The translations under genes were made by a program, and so were the position numbers. From the NCBI GenBank assembly GCA_049698775.1, contig JBAVYM010000042.1, positions 1-31,793 on the forward strand: a DNA stretch of 31,793 nucleotides, written 5' to 3'. The notes beneath the pieces were generated by a model. The model was not told where the DNA came from, did not search any database, and was given only the letters and a program-made list of their open reading frames with translations. The DNA is from REEB76 sp049698775. Lineage in GTDB: Bacteria > Pseudomonadota > Gammaproteobacteria > Natronospirales > REEB76. This document shows positions 1 through 8,006 of the stretch, piece by piece. Each line of letters opens with the position of its first letter. The first letter of the stretch is position 1.

Positions 1-39
1 TATGAACGGCGATTCACTGTCCAAACATCGGGGTCCATC

Positions 40-735
40 TCAAGGCTCCGGAATGGGCGTGTCTGGAATGGAAAGAATATAGCGCCATATTTGTATAAAA
101 ATATTTACTTTTGCTGGAAGCGGAGCAGTAATTATCGCTTCTATTCCATTGTTATAGCCATTAACAATTGCACCGCTGACAATATCAGTAGAGCCTTCAA
201 CCCGAATGTTTTCTAAATCAGATTCGAAAATCAGCTGGTACTGATTTTCAACTTCAAAATCTGATAGGTCAATTAAATTCGGGAAATCCTGCCGTAAATT
301 TGAAAGTGATTCGTATCGCTCTGAAGCTGCAGTCGCGGATTGCAAAATTTCGTCACGCAATTGATTGAGTTCTTTTTCGGTAGGAGGACGGCCCATCACT
401 GCTTGAAACCGAGCGGCTAGAGCCTCACGAAATTGGTCATGCTGCAACTCATTAAACGCCTCCACGAACGCCGCCGACATCGCGCCGTTGCCGAAGTTGC
501 CGCCGGCGGCGTAGGCCACCGTGCCGCCGGCAATCGCCGCGATGGTGATCTTGGCGACATCGGGCAGACTCTTAAATTGCGGACTGTTCAGGAAATCCCC
601 CACCACGCTGCCGGTGACCCCGCCCAGGAACCCGCTGCCGAACCGCCCGCCCCCGGCGGTGGTGAGCACCCCCTGCACCAAGCCCTCTACCACAGTCTTC
701 GCCGCAAATGCCTCCGCCGCCGTCATGCCGCCCAT
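40..735 (-). CDS. C-terminal part of a haemagglutinin/polymorphic-toxin-like protein, possibly a fragment
   Basis: The first ~96 residues are Gly/Ala-rich (for example GGGRFGSGFLGGVTGSVVG and AAGGNFGNGAMSAAFVEAFNE). This resembles the region that precedes the toxin tip in FHA/CdiA and RHS-type polymorphic toxins. From about position 440 down to 40 the DNA becomes visibly AT-richer, and the last ~135 residues (FREALAARFQAVMGRPP onward, ending in PDTPIPEP) match no toxin family I recognise. Such a GC-rich conserved part joined to an AT-rich variable tip is typical of polymorphic toxins. I see no signal peptide or repeats, so this is either a short orphan C-terminal cassette or the remnant of a large gene. 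The frame stays open upstream to a TGA at 826-828, so the ATG at 735 is only the first Met. An immunity gene, if present, would lie left of the window. Confidence 0.55.
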   Translation of the reverse strand: MGGMTAAEAFAAKTVVEGLVQGVLTTAGGGRFGSGFLGGVTGSVVGDFLNSPQFKSLPDVAKITIAAIAGGTVAYAAGGNFGNGAMSAAFVEAFNELQHDQFREALAARFQAVMGRPPTEKELNQLRDEILQSATAASERYESLSNLRQDFPNLIDLSDFEVENQYQLIFESDLENIRVEGSTDIVSGAIVNGYNNGIEAIITAPLPAKVNIFIQIWRYILSIPDTPIPEP

Positions 736-802
736 GTACCCGGTTTCGGTGCAAGTGGTAAGGCTAGCGGAGTTTTGTGCGTAGTACGTGCCAAAACACG
801 CG

Positions 803-842
803 ATGGAGTTTGACTCCTCACTCCCTCACCCCTCACATCTTC
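803..842. repeat. Pyrimidine-rich low-complexity tract downstream of rho
   Basis: The plus strand carries a C/T-rich run with repeated CTCAC units just after the rho stop codon. On the rho-coding strand it is a GTGAGG-type purine run. It has no hairpin and is not an intrinsic terminator. It marks the border between the conserved rho gene and the toxin fragment. Confidence 0.4.
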
Positions 843-2101
843 TATTGCCGCTTCATCGAGTCAAAGAACTCGGCGTTGGTCTTGGTTTCTTTGAGCTTGT
901 CGAGCAGGAATTCGCTGGCGGCCAATTCGTCCATGGGATGCAGCAACTTGCGCAGGATCCAGATTTTCTGGAGCTCGTCCTGCGACACCAGCAGTTCCTC
1001 GCGGCGGGTACCGGAGCGGTTGATGTTGATAGCCGGGAACACGCGCTTCTCGGCGATACGCCGGTCTAGATGGATTTCGGAATTGCCGGTGCCCTTGAAT
1101 TCCTCGTAGATCACGTCGTCCATGCGCGAGCCGGTTTCGACCAGGGCGGTGGCGAGAATCGTGAGCGAGCCGCCCTCTTCGATGTTGCGCGCCGCGCCGA
1201 AGAAACGTTTGGGACGTTGCAGGGCGTTGGCGTCCACGCCGCCGGTCAGCACCTTGCCGGAAGCCGGCACCACGGTGTTGTAGGCGCGGCCGAGACGCGT
1301 GATGGAATCCAGCAGAATCACTACGTCGCGCTTGTGCTCGGTCAGGCGCTTGGCTTTCTCGATGACCATCTCGGCCACCTGCACGTGGCGCGTGGCCGGT
1401 TCGTCGAAGGTCGAGGACACCACTTCGCCCTTCACGGAGCGCTGCATTTCGGTGACTTCCTCGGGCCGCTCGTCAATCAACAGCACGATGAGATACACCT
1501 CGGGATGATTCGCGGTAATGCTCTGCGCGATGTTCTGCAGCATCATGGTCTTGCCGGCCTTGGGCGGCGACACGATCAGGCCGCGCTGGCCCTTGCCGAT
1601 GGGTGCGATCATGTCAATGATGCGCGCGGTGATGTCCTCGGTGGAGCCGTTGCCGCGCTCCATCTTGAAACGCTTCTTGGGGAACAACGGTGTCAGGTTC
1701 TCGAACAACACCTTGCTCTTGGCGTTCTCGGGCGGATCGAAATTGATGTGGTCCACCTTGAGCAGCGCGAAGTAGCGCTCGCCTTCCTTGGGTGGGCGGA
1801 TCTTGCCGGCCACGGAATCGCCGGTGCGCAGATTGAAGCGCCGGATCTGGCTGGGGGAAACGTAAATGTCGTCGGGGCCTGCGAGGTAGGAGCCTTCCGC
1901 CGAGCGCAGGAAGCCGAAACCATCCTGGAGAATTTCCAGCACGCCGTCGCCGGAGATTTCCTCGCCGTTGCGCGCGTGTGACTTGAGGATCGAGAAAATC
2001 ACATCCTGCTTGCGCGAGCGCGCCATGTTTTCGAGGCCCATGGATTCGGCCAGCTCGATGATGGCTTCTGCGGGTTTTTTCTTGAGTTCAGTAAGATTCA
2101 T
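842..2101 (-). CDS. rho: Transcription termination factor Rho
   Basis: Hexameric RNA helicase/ATPase that ends transcription at factor-dependent terminators. The 419-residue length is that of E. coli Rho. It starts MNLTELKKKP with the N-terminal helical domain. The cold-shock-like RNA-binding fold follows, with the RNP1-like motif DGFGFLR at 60-66. The P-loop PPKAGKTM is at 179-186, Walker B VVILLD at 260-265 and an R-loop-like KGTGN at 336-340. The gene lies downstream of trxA on the same strand with a 148-bp gap, which leaves room for its own promoter or leader as in E. coli. I see no strong Shine-Dalgarno sequence before the ATG. Confidence 0.98.
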   Translation of the reverse strand: MNLTELKKKPAEAIIELAESMGLENMARSRKQDVIFSILKSHARNGEEISGDGVLEILQDGFGFLRSAEGSYLAGPDDIYVSPSQIRRFNLRTGDSVAGKIRPPKEGERYFALLKVDHINFDPPENAKSKVLFENLTPLFPKKRFKMERGNGSTEDITARIIDMIAPIGKGQRGLIVSPPKAGKTMMLQNIAQSITANHPEVYLIVLLIDERPEEVTEMQRSVKGEVVSSTFDEPATRHVQVAEMVIEKAKRLTEHKRDVVILLDSITRLGRAYNTVVPASGKVLTGGVDANALQRPKRFFGAARNIEEGGSLTILATALVETGSRMDDVIYEEFKGTGNSEIHLDRRIAEKRVFPAININRSGTRREELLVSQDELQKIWILRKLLHPMDELAASEFLLDKLKETKTNAEFFDSMKRQ

Positions 2102-2225
2102 AAGCGTTGTGTTCTAGGTGTCTGGTGAAATTGAGGGAAAGACCGGCGGATGCCGGGATTGATCAGGGATTGATTCTGGAATCGTCAAGCGTTACCGGCC
2201 GTTCTGATGTTGCCGTGTAACCCGT

Positions 2226-2244
2226 GGGCGGTCTCCCACCGCCC
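2226..2244 (-). other. Hairpin between trxA and rho
   Basis: Seven-base arms GGGCGGT and ACCGCCC enclose a 5-base loop directly after the trxA stop on the minus strand. No T-tract follows, so it is not a convincing intrinsic terminator. It may be an mRNA 3'-end stabiliser or a partial block between trxA and rho. Confidence 0.45.
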
Positions 2245-2249
2245 GCATG

Positions 2250-2576
2250 TCAGATATTGGTTGCGATAAATGCCGACAATTGCGATTTGGAGAGCGCGCC
2301 AATTTTCTGCGCCTGCACGTTGCCGTCCTTGAACAGCATCAGGGTCGGGATGCTGCGGATACCGTATTTCTGGGTAAGCTGCGCATTCTCGTCCACGTTG
2401 ACCTTGGCGATCTTGAGTTTGCCCTGGTAATCGGCGGCGATCTGGTCAAGGATGGGGGCGATCATCTTGCAGGGTCCGCACCACTCCGCCCAGTAATCCA
2501 CCAGCACCGGGAGTTGGGATTTCAATACGTCGTTTTCGAAGTTGGCATCGGTGGTGTAAACGATCTGGTCACTCAC
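2250..2576 (-). CDS. trxA: Thioredoxin 1
   Basis: Cytoplasmic disulfide reductase of 108 residues, the usual size. The active site WCGPC is at 32-36 and the cis-Pro segment SIPTLMLF follows in the second half. I chose the GTG start at 2576 (MSDQIVYTT) because GGAGG lies about 10 bases upstream. The frame is open much further, but the extra N-terminal residues look unlike thioredoxin and would run into the rhlB promoter region. It is followed by rho and diverges from rhlB, the classic gammaproteobacterial neighbourhood. Confidence 0.96.
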   Translation of the reverse strand: MSDQIVYTTDANFENDVLKSQLPVLVDYWAEWCGPCKMIAPILDQIAADYQGKLKIAKVNVDENAQLTQKYGIRSIPTLMLFKDGNVQAQKIGALSKSQLSAFIATNI

Positions 2577-2825
2577 GGTTAATGGGCCTCCGGTGGCTTG
2601 AATGGATTCCGCCTGTGTGACGCGAGCGGGCGCGGAAACGTCGGGTCTGGATGATGTGACGTGGGGTGCCTGTTTCAGGCACAATGTCGCGGCTTGCTCG
2701 CGTTCTGGTAAAAGTTTGTGAAGTACTGGAACGTCCCGCACGGGGCACGGGCTCAAGGCGTTGGAGCGTATTTGAGCCTAACCGTTGCCGGAATGCAAGC
2801 CCCCAAGTCCCGTAAAAAACTACTC

Positions 2826-4103
2826 ATGCAACACCTGACCGAGCTGCGTTTCGAATCCCTGGGGCTGGCTGAACCCCTGCTCAAGAGCCTTGCCGAGGCG
2901 GGCTTTACCCGCTGCACCCCCATCCAGGCGGAAGCCCTGCCGCTGCTGCTCAAGAGCCAGGACGTGGCTGGGCAGGCCCAAACCGGCACCGGCAAGACCG
3001 CCGCGTTCCTGCTGGCTCTGTACCAACGCCTGATCACCCATCCCGCCCGCCCGGAACGGCGCGCGACCCAGCCGCGGGCGTTGGTGGTGGCCCCGACCCG
3101 CGAACTCGCGGTGCAGATTCACAAGGATGCGGAAGTCCTGGGCCGGTACACGGGTCTGGGCATGACCGTGGTGTATGGCGGCGAAAACTACGACAAGCAG
3201 CGCGACACCGTGGCCGCCGGCGTGGACCTGCTCATCGGCACGCCGGGACGGCTCATAGACTATTTCAAGCAACACGTCTTCGACCTGCGCGCCCTGGAAG
3301 TAATGGTGCTGGACGAGGCCGACCGCATGTTCGACATGGGCTTCATCGCCGACGTGCGCTTCCTGATGCGTCGCATGCCGCATCCCACCGAACGACTCAA
3401 CATGCTGTTCTCCGCGACGCTTTCCTACCGGGTCATGGAGCTGTCCTACGAGCACATGAACAATGCCACGTTCGTGCGCATTGAACCGGATCAGGTCACC
3501 GTGGACCGCGTGCGCCAGGTGTTGTATCTGCCCGCCACCAGGGAAAAGATCGCGTTGCTCATCGGCCTGCTGCGGCAGCTGGAGGCGCATCGCACCATGG
3601 TGTTCGTAAACACCAAACGCGTGGCGGAAGACGTGGAAGCCTGGCTCAAGGGCAACGGTTTCAAGGCGGCGGTGCTGTCCGGCGATGTTCCGCAGAATAA
3701 GCGTCTGCGGTTATTGCGTGAGTTCACCGAAGGCGCGCTGCCGATTCTGGTGACCACCGATGTGGCTTCCCGCGGCCTGCATATCCCGGATGTCACCCAC
3801 GTCATCAACTACGACCTGCCCCAGGACGCGGAAGATTACGTGCACCGTATCGGCCGCACCGCCCGCGCCGGCGCCGAAGGCGATGCCATCAGTTTCGCCT
3901 GCGAAGAGTATTCTTTCTCGCTGCCGGATATTGAGCGCTATATCGGCCACGGTATCCCGCGCGAATCCATTACCGCGGACATGCTGACCACGCTGCAACC
4001 GCCGGCGCACCGTGAGCGGCATCGGCCCCTGCATCCCCACGGCAGACGTGACGACAATCGCGGCAGGCGGCGGGATGGCGGGCGACAGCGTGGAAGACGT
4101 TAA
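2826..4103 (+). CDS. rhlB: ATP-dependent RNA helicase RhlB
   Basis: DEAD-box helicase of 425 residues (E. coli RhlB has 421), the RNA helicase of the degradosome. Visible motifs are the Q motif GFTRCTPIQ (26-34), motif I AQTGTGKT (51-58), PTRELA, DEAD (163-166) followed by RMFDMGFIADVRFLMRRMP as in RhlB, SAT (196-198), and HRIGRTARAG near the end. The C-terminal ~30 residues are very basic (Arg/His-rich), an RNA-binding tail. I chose the ATG at 2826 (MQHLTELRF) because it matches the family start. An in-frame ATG at 2793 and one at 2718 exist, and none has a strong ribosome binding site. The divergent trxA-rho pair supports RhlB over other DEAD-box paralogues. Confidence 0.93.
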   Translation: MQHLTELRFESLGLAEPLLKSLAEAGFTRCTPIQAEALPLLLKSQDVAGQAQTGTGKTAAFLLALYQRLITHPARPERRATQPRALVVAPTRELAVQIHKDAEVLGRYTGLGMTVVYGGENYDKQRDTVAAGVDLLIGTPGRLIDYFKQHVFDLRALEVMVLDEADRMFDMGFIADVRFLMRRMPHPTERLNMLFSATLSYRVMELSYEHMNNATFVRIEPDQVTVDRVRQVLYLPATREKIALLIGLLRQLEAHRTMVFVNTKRVAEDVEAWLKGNGFKAAVLSGDVPQNKRLRLLREFTEGALPILVTTDVASRGLHIPDVTHVINYDLPQDAEDYVHRIGRTARAGAEGDAISFACEEYSFSLPDIERYIGHGIPRESITADMLTTLQPPAHRERHRPLHPHGRRDDNRGRRRDGGRQRGRR

Positions 4104-4105
4104 TT

Positions 4106-4170
4106 GTAGGAGCGGCGACATTCGCCGCGACCAACGCCAATACAGTCGCGGTGTGTGACACCGCTCCTAC
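4106..4170. repeat. REPIN: two inverted REP sequences between convergent genes
   Basis: Two REP units face each other. The left one starts GTAGGAGCGGCGACATTCGC and the right one ends GTGACACCGCTCCTAC. The GTAGGAGCGG head and CCGCTCCTAC tail are exact reverse complements, and AATTG/CAATT flank the pair. GTAGGAGCGG REPs are common in Pseudomonas and Xanthomonas relatives and are moved in trans by RAYT (TnpA-REP) transposases. It fills the gap between the rhlB stop and the convergent nucleotidase stop, so it may also protect both mRNA ends. No second copy occurs in the window. Confidence 0.85.
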
Positions 4171-4177
4171 CGACAAT

Positions 4178-4858
4178 TCACGGCATCAATTCCGCCAAAC
4201 TCTCCACCGACGGGAATTCATCAATCGTGCGCGTCGCTTGATGGCTATCCGGTCGGCGCATGGCGATGAGGTTGCGGATGCCGTAGTCGCGCGCGGCGCG
4301 CAATACCGGCAAACTGTCATCCACAAACAATGTCCCTTCCACGTCAAAAGGCTCCAGCGCATGCAGCGCGTGCCAAAAATCACCGCTCTCCTTGGGGCTT
4401 CCCAAGGCATGCGCAGACACAATACGGTCGAAATACCTTTCGAGGCCGGTGCGCTGCATCTTGAGCGACAACACCTCCGCATGGGCATTCGTCAGGAGCA
4501 CCAGCTGTTTGCCCATCGTGCGCGTTTGCTGCAGGAATTCCTGCGCATGCGGCAGCATCCGGATCAGGTTTTCGAGTTCGCGCTTGAGTCCCAGGATGTC
4601 CATGCCCAGTTCCCGCGACCAGTAATCCACGCAATACCATTGCAACGTGCCTTGCACCTGCCGAAAGCGCGGCAGGAGCTCGGCTTTGGCGGCGGCAGGA
4701 CTCATGCCATGGCGCTCGCCATAACGCAGCGGCACATGTTCGCGCCAGAAATAATTGTCAAAATGCAAATCCAGCAGCGTGCCGTCCATGTCCAGGAACA
4801 CGCTCTGAATTCCAGGCCAATCGGGAATGAACTTGGCAGCCGGCATGGCGGCTATCAT
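4178..4858 (-). CDS. yrfG: HAD-family nucleotidase, YrfG-like (GMP/IMP 5'-nucleotidase)
   Basis: HAD-superfamily hydrolase of about 226 residues. Motif I DMDGT is at 23-27, where the first Asp is the phospho-acceptor. Motif II LLTNA, the catalytic Lys in GSPKESGDFW and motif III VDDS are all present in order. Length and sequence flavour match E. coli YrfG, which dephosphorylates GMP and IMP. I chose MIAAMPAAK (4858); ATGs at 4846 and 4882 are alternatives and no clear Shine-Dalgarno decides between them. The start region lies back to back with cysQ, 47 bases apart, so the two share a divergent promoter region. Confidence 0.8.
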   Translation of the reverse strand: MIAAMPAAKFIPDWPGIQSVFLDMDGTLLDLHFDNYFWREHVPLRYGERHGMSPAAAKAELLPRFRQVQGTLQWYCVDYWSRELGMDILGLKRELENLIRMLPHAQEFLQQTRTMGKQLVLLTNAHAEVLSLKMQRTGLERYFDRIVSAHALGSPKESGDFWHALHALEPFDVEGTLFVDDSLPVLRAARDYGIRNLIAMRRPDSHQATRTIDEFPSVESLAELMP

Positions 4859-4905
4859 ATACTCAGCGCTCGCCCTGCTCATCGAACGCCATTCAGAACA
4901 AGTGC

Positions 4906-5703
4906 ATGTCACAAAACGACGAACACCTGCTGGAACCATTGCTGGACATCGCCACGCAGGCCGGCGATGCAATACTGAAGATTTACGCCACGGATTTTGA
5001 TGTCAGCTTGAAGCGCGACCATTCGCCGGTCACCGCCGCCGACATGGCGGCACATGAAGTCATCGTCCGGGGGCTCAAACACCTGACACCGGACCTGCCG
5101 GTGCTATCGGAGGAATCCAGCGATATTCCCTTCGCCGAACGCCGCCGCTGGGACAGTTACTGGCTGGTGGATCCGCTGGACGGCACCAAGGAATTCATCA
5201 GCAAAAACGGCGATTTCACCGTGAACATTGCGCTGGTGCAAAACCACGCGCCGGTGGTGGGCGTGGTGCACATCCCGGTGGAAAACCTGAGCTATTACGG
5301 CGTGGTGGGCGCGGGCGCCTTGCGCCGCAAGACCGGCGGTGCGCCCGAGCCGATCCACGTGCAGCCGCTCGCTCACGGCCCAGTGCGGGTAGTGGCGAGC
5401 CGCTCGCATCGCGGTGAACTGCTGGACGGCTATCTGGCAAAGCTCGGCGCTCACGAGATCGTGTCGCGGGGCAGTGCGCTTAAATTTTGCTTGGTGGCGG
5501 AAGGTGCGGCCGACGTGTATCCGCGCCTCGGACCCACTTCCGAATGGGACACAGCGGCAGGCCACGCGGTATTGCTCGCCGCCGGCGGCCAAGTCGTTAA
5601 CGTGGATGGCTCAGCGCTCAGCTACAACTCAAAGGAATCGCTGCTCAACCCCCACTTCATCGCTTACGCGGATTCCACCCGCGACTGGTTGCGATATTTG
5701 TAA
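4906..5703 (+). CDS. cysQ: 3'(2'),5'-bisphosphate nucleotidase CysQ
   Basis: Converts 3'-phosphoadenosine 5'-phosphate to AMP and so clears the by-product of sulfate assimilation. It belongs to the inositol monophosphatase-like, Mg-dependent, lithium-sensitive family. The 265 residues carry the metal-binding set: SEES with Glu69-Glu70, DPLDGTKEF at 89-97, and SEWDTAAG around 212-219. The length is close to E. coli CysQ (246). It is transcribed alone and ends in an intrinsic terminator just downstream. Confidence 0.93.
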   Translation: MSQNDEHLLEPLLDIATQAGDAILKIYATDFDVSLKRDHSPVTAADMAAHEVIVRGLKHLTPDLPVLSEESSDIPFAERRRWDSYWLVDPLDGTKEFISKNGDFTVNIALVQNHAPVVGVVHIPVENLSYYGVVGAGALRRKTGGAPEPIHVQPLAHGPVRVVASRSHRGELLDGYLAKLGAHEIVSRGSALKFCLVAEGAADVYPRLGPTSEWDTAAGHAVLLAAGGQVVNVDGSALSYNSKESLLNPHFIAYADSTRDWLRYL

Positions 5704-5710
5704 ATGATAG

Positions 5711-5734
5711 CGCCGGCTCTCGCCGGCACTGTTT
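5711..5734 (+). terminator. Intrinsic terminator after cysQ
   Basis: GCCGGC, loop TCTC, GCCGGC, then a short gap and TTTT at 5731-5734. It begins 8 bases after the cysQ stop. The opposite strand lacks a T-run, so it should serve cysQ and not the convergent gene. Confidence 0.6.
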
Positions 5735-5755
5735 TACACGCTCTTCAGCGAATAG

Positions 5756-6319
5756 TCAGCTCTTGCCAAGCAAGCCGTTACGGAAGTCATCCGGCAGCTT
5801 CGGGCCGAGGAAGGCATTCAACAGGGCAGTGTGGAAATCCTCGCCTTCGATGCTGCCCTTCAAGCTGCCGTTCCAACTGAGCTGCGTGCCCGTTCCCGGA
5901 ATGTAATCCATGGTGATGACATCACCGTGTTTGGCCTTGCCAAAAAAGCCGACGAATTTGTCTATCTTGGCTTGCAGCTCGGGGCTGATGGCGGGATTGT
6001 TGTCCTTGAAACCTTCATCCCAGGCGTCCTTGAACTGGCCGGGCCTGGCAGCGTAGATCATGTCCATCTGGATACGGTCCGGGCCCGTCTGGGCCAGAAC
6101 CGCTTCAACCGTATCGGCTTTCTGCGGCAGGTACAGACCGCCCACGTAAACTTTCACCTTGAACCAAGTCTTGGTGCGCAGTGCAGTGCCATTGAGTACC
6201 AATTCCTTACCGCCGACAGTGGCGGAATCTGGCAACGTCACGCCAGCGAGTGTTGCCGAGAAGGTGTTACTGGCTACACTCATTGCGGCCAGAAGCACAA
6301 TCAGATTTAATCTTTTCAT
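5756..6319 (-). CDS. Secreted chalcone-isomerase-like protein
   Basis: 187 residues beginning with a signal peptide (MKRLNLIVLLAAMSVASNTFSA). The mature part (GVTLPDSATVGGKELVLNG, RTKTWFKVKVYVGGLYLP, then AKHGDVITMDYIPGTGTQLS) matches the bacterial chalcone-isomerase-like fold (Chalcone_3 type). These proteins are periplasmic, mostly of unknown function, and lack proven isomerase activity. GGGAG lies 7 bases before the ATG. It is the last gene of a minus-strand run queD - dienelactone hydrolase-like - this gene, with a 55-bp gap before it. Confidence 0.85.
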   Translation of the reverse strand: MKRLNLIVLLAAMSVASNTFSATLAGVTLPDSATVGGKELVLNGTALRTKTWFKVKVYVGGLYLPQKADTVEAVLAQTGPDRIQMDMIYAARPGQFKDAWDEGFKDNNPAISPELQAKIDKFVGFFGKAKHGDVITMDYIPGTGTQLSWNGSLKGSIEGEDFHTALLNAFLGPKLPDDFRNGLLGKS

Positions 6320-6374
6320 GGCGATCTCCCTGCTGTTGTCCGATTACTGATAACCCGGCCTATACAACCTTATG

Positions 6375-7238
6375 CTACGCGCCCTTGAGGTAGCGGGCAA
6401 AAAACGCCAACGTGTGCCTCCAGGCATCGGTCGCCGCGGCCGGCCGGTAATTCTCACCGGAGGGATTGGCGAAGGCATGACCCGCGCCTGGGTAAATATG
6501 TATCTCCGCACGCACGTGCGCCTGTTTCAAGGCGGCTTCAAAAGCATGTACAACCGTGGGATTAAAGCCTTTGTCCTCGGCGCCAAAGAAACCAATCAGC
6601 GGCATTTTCAATTTCGACAAGGCCGCCACGTCATCCACTGGCCGGCCGTAGTACATCACCGTTGCATCAATCTTGTCGGGCAACATCAATGCCGTTTGCA
6701 ACGACCAGCCGCCGCCGAAACACCAGCCAATCACGCCGATGCGCGTGGCGTGTTCGGTGTCATGCAGATACGCATAGGCTTGATGTAAATTACTGTCAGC
6801 GGCATCCGTGTGCGCCAGCACGCCTTTCATCAGATTCTCCGCCGCCTGTGGCGTGGTGGCCGCGTGGCCGCCGTACAAATCCACCGCCAGCGCCGCGTAG
6901 CCTTCGCCCGCAAGTTGATCCGCCATGCTGCGGATGTTGTCGTTCAGGCCCCACCATTCGTGGATCACGATGATGCCGGGCAACGGACCTGTGCCATTCA
7001 CCGGTTCGCTGAGATAGCCATGCACCGGTTTGCCATTCACGGTGGCATACACCACGTCGGCGCCATGCACCGGCTGGACAGGCTTCTGCATCGCCGCAGG
7101 ACTCGCCACCGGCGCATCCCGCATGTGCATGGCGGTCATGGCCAGCAGATACTGCTGATCGCTCATGGCCATGACAGATGGAGTACTGAATATTGCCAAC
7201 AGCAGGATTGATGCAGTCAATAACAAAGACAGACGCAT
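6375..7238 (-). CDS. Exported dienelactone hydrolase-family protein
   Basis: Alpha/beta hydrolase of 287 residues. The N-terminus (MRLSLLLTASILLLAIF) is a signal peptide. The DLH triad is visible: Cys173 in GWCFGG, Asp222 in GAEDKGF and His254 in GAGHAF; Glu94 in HEWWGLND is the usual partner of the Cys. The substrate is unknown. I chose ATG 7238 because AAGGAGAG sits 4 bases upstream; the ATG at 7253 precedes that site and would be wrongly placed. It lies 18 bases downstream of queD on the same strand. Confidence 0.88.
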   Translation of the reverse strand: MRLSLLLTASILLLAIFSTPSVMAMSDQQYLLAMTAMHMRDAPVASPAAMQKPVQPVHGADVVYATVNGKPVHGYLSEPVNGTGPLPGIIVIHEWWGLNDNIRSMADQLAGEGYAALAVDLYGGHAATTPQAAENLMKGVLAHTDAADSNLHQAYAYLHDTEHATRIGVIGWCFGGGWSLQTALMLPDKIDATVMYYGRPVDDVAALSKLKMPLIGFFGAEDKGFNPTVVHAFEAALKQAHVRAEIHIYPGAGHAFANPSGENYRPAAATDAWRHTLAFFARYLKGA

Positions 7239-7256
7239 GACACTCTCCTTCATTCT

Positions 7257-7613
7257 TCACTCGCCACGGTACACGCAGCCGGAAGTACAGGTTTCGGCAA
7301 TCACCACCTTGGACAGTTGCGGCAGCGACGGTTTCAGGCGTTGCCAGATCCAGCGCGCCAGATTTTCGCTGGTGGGATTTTCCAGCCCCTGAATTTCATT
7401 CAGGTAACGATGATCCAGCACCGCGAAAACTGGCTGAAAAGCCAGTTTGAGATCGGCAAAATCCATGATCCAGCCGCTGTCCGGCTGCGGTACGCCGCGG
7501 ATATAAATCTTCACCCGGAACGAATGACCGTGCAGGCGGCTGCACTTGTGGCTGGCCGGCAGATTCGGCAGCCGGTGGGCGGCTTCGATATGGAACAGTT
7601 TGAAAATTTCCAT
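7257..7613 (-). CDS. queD: 6-carboxy-5,6,7,8-tetrahydropterin synthase QueD
   Basis: Second step of preQ0/queuosine biosynthesis: converts 7,8-dihydroneopterin triphosphate to 6-carboxytetrahydropterin. The 118-residue length is normal. The zinc ligands His13, His28 and His30 (in AAHRLP and LHGHSF) and the catalytic Cys24 are present, as are the later LDHRYLNE and PTSENLARW motifs. It heads the minus-strand run with the two exported proteins. No other queuosine gene is nearby. Confidence 0.95.
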   Translation of the reverse strand: MEIFKLFHIEAAHRLPNLPASHKCSRLHGHSFRVKIYIRGVPQPDSGWIMDFADLKLAFQPVFAVLDHRYLNEIQGLENPTSENLARWIWQRLKPSLPQLSKVVIAETCTSGCVYRGE

Positions 7614-7799
7614 GTGGTGCTTGTTTGACAGGGTATAACCGGGAGCCGATTCCGTCGCTATTCTAGCCGAGCCGGAGCCCGGGCACCTAAGGTCACCCAG
7701 ACCGGCCTGACCGCTGGTACGTCGCTTGCACCGCCCCCGTCAGTCTCGTATGTTGGTAAGCATTGCCGGCACAGATTCCATCCGGCCGTATAGCACATC
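7614..7799. promoter_or_regulatory. Divergent intergenic region queD / ydcH-like
   Basis: 186 bp between two divergent genes must hold both promoters. I see no sigma-70 pair that I would defend. A TATACC on the queD strand lies about 25 bases before its ATG. There is no riboswitch-like structure that I recognise. Confidence 0.3.
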
Positions 7800-8006
7800 A
7801 TGGAAATCAGTCGCCCCCACGAAATCCGCGCCAAACTTGAACAGTTGCGTTTGGAGCACCGCGATCTGGACATCGCCATCGGCCGTTTGGCGGAAGATAT
7901 CCATACCAATGAACTGCAATTGACCCGCCTCAAGAAGCGCAAATTGCAGCTCAAGGATTACATTGCCAAGCTCGAAAGCATGTTGATTCCGGACCTGGAC
8001 GCGTGA
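7800..8006 (+). CDS. Small YdcH-like (DUF465) coiled-coil protein
   Basis: 68 residues, nearly all helical and charged, beginning MEISRPHEIRAKLEQLRLEH. The C-terminal part LKKRKLQLKDYIAKLESML is the typical DUF465/YdcH signature. The function of the family is unknown. The stop codon overlaps the GTG start of the next gene (GTGA), so the two are probably translated together. Confidence 0.85.
   Translation: MEISRPHEIRAKLEQLRLEHRDLDIAIGRLAEDIHTNELQLTRLKKRKLQLKDYIAKLESMLIPDLDA

Noticed and set aside
2793..2825. Longer N-terminus for RhlB
   Set aside because: The extra residues do not resemble the family, and the start at 2826 gives the expected length and opening.
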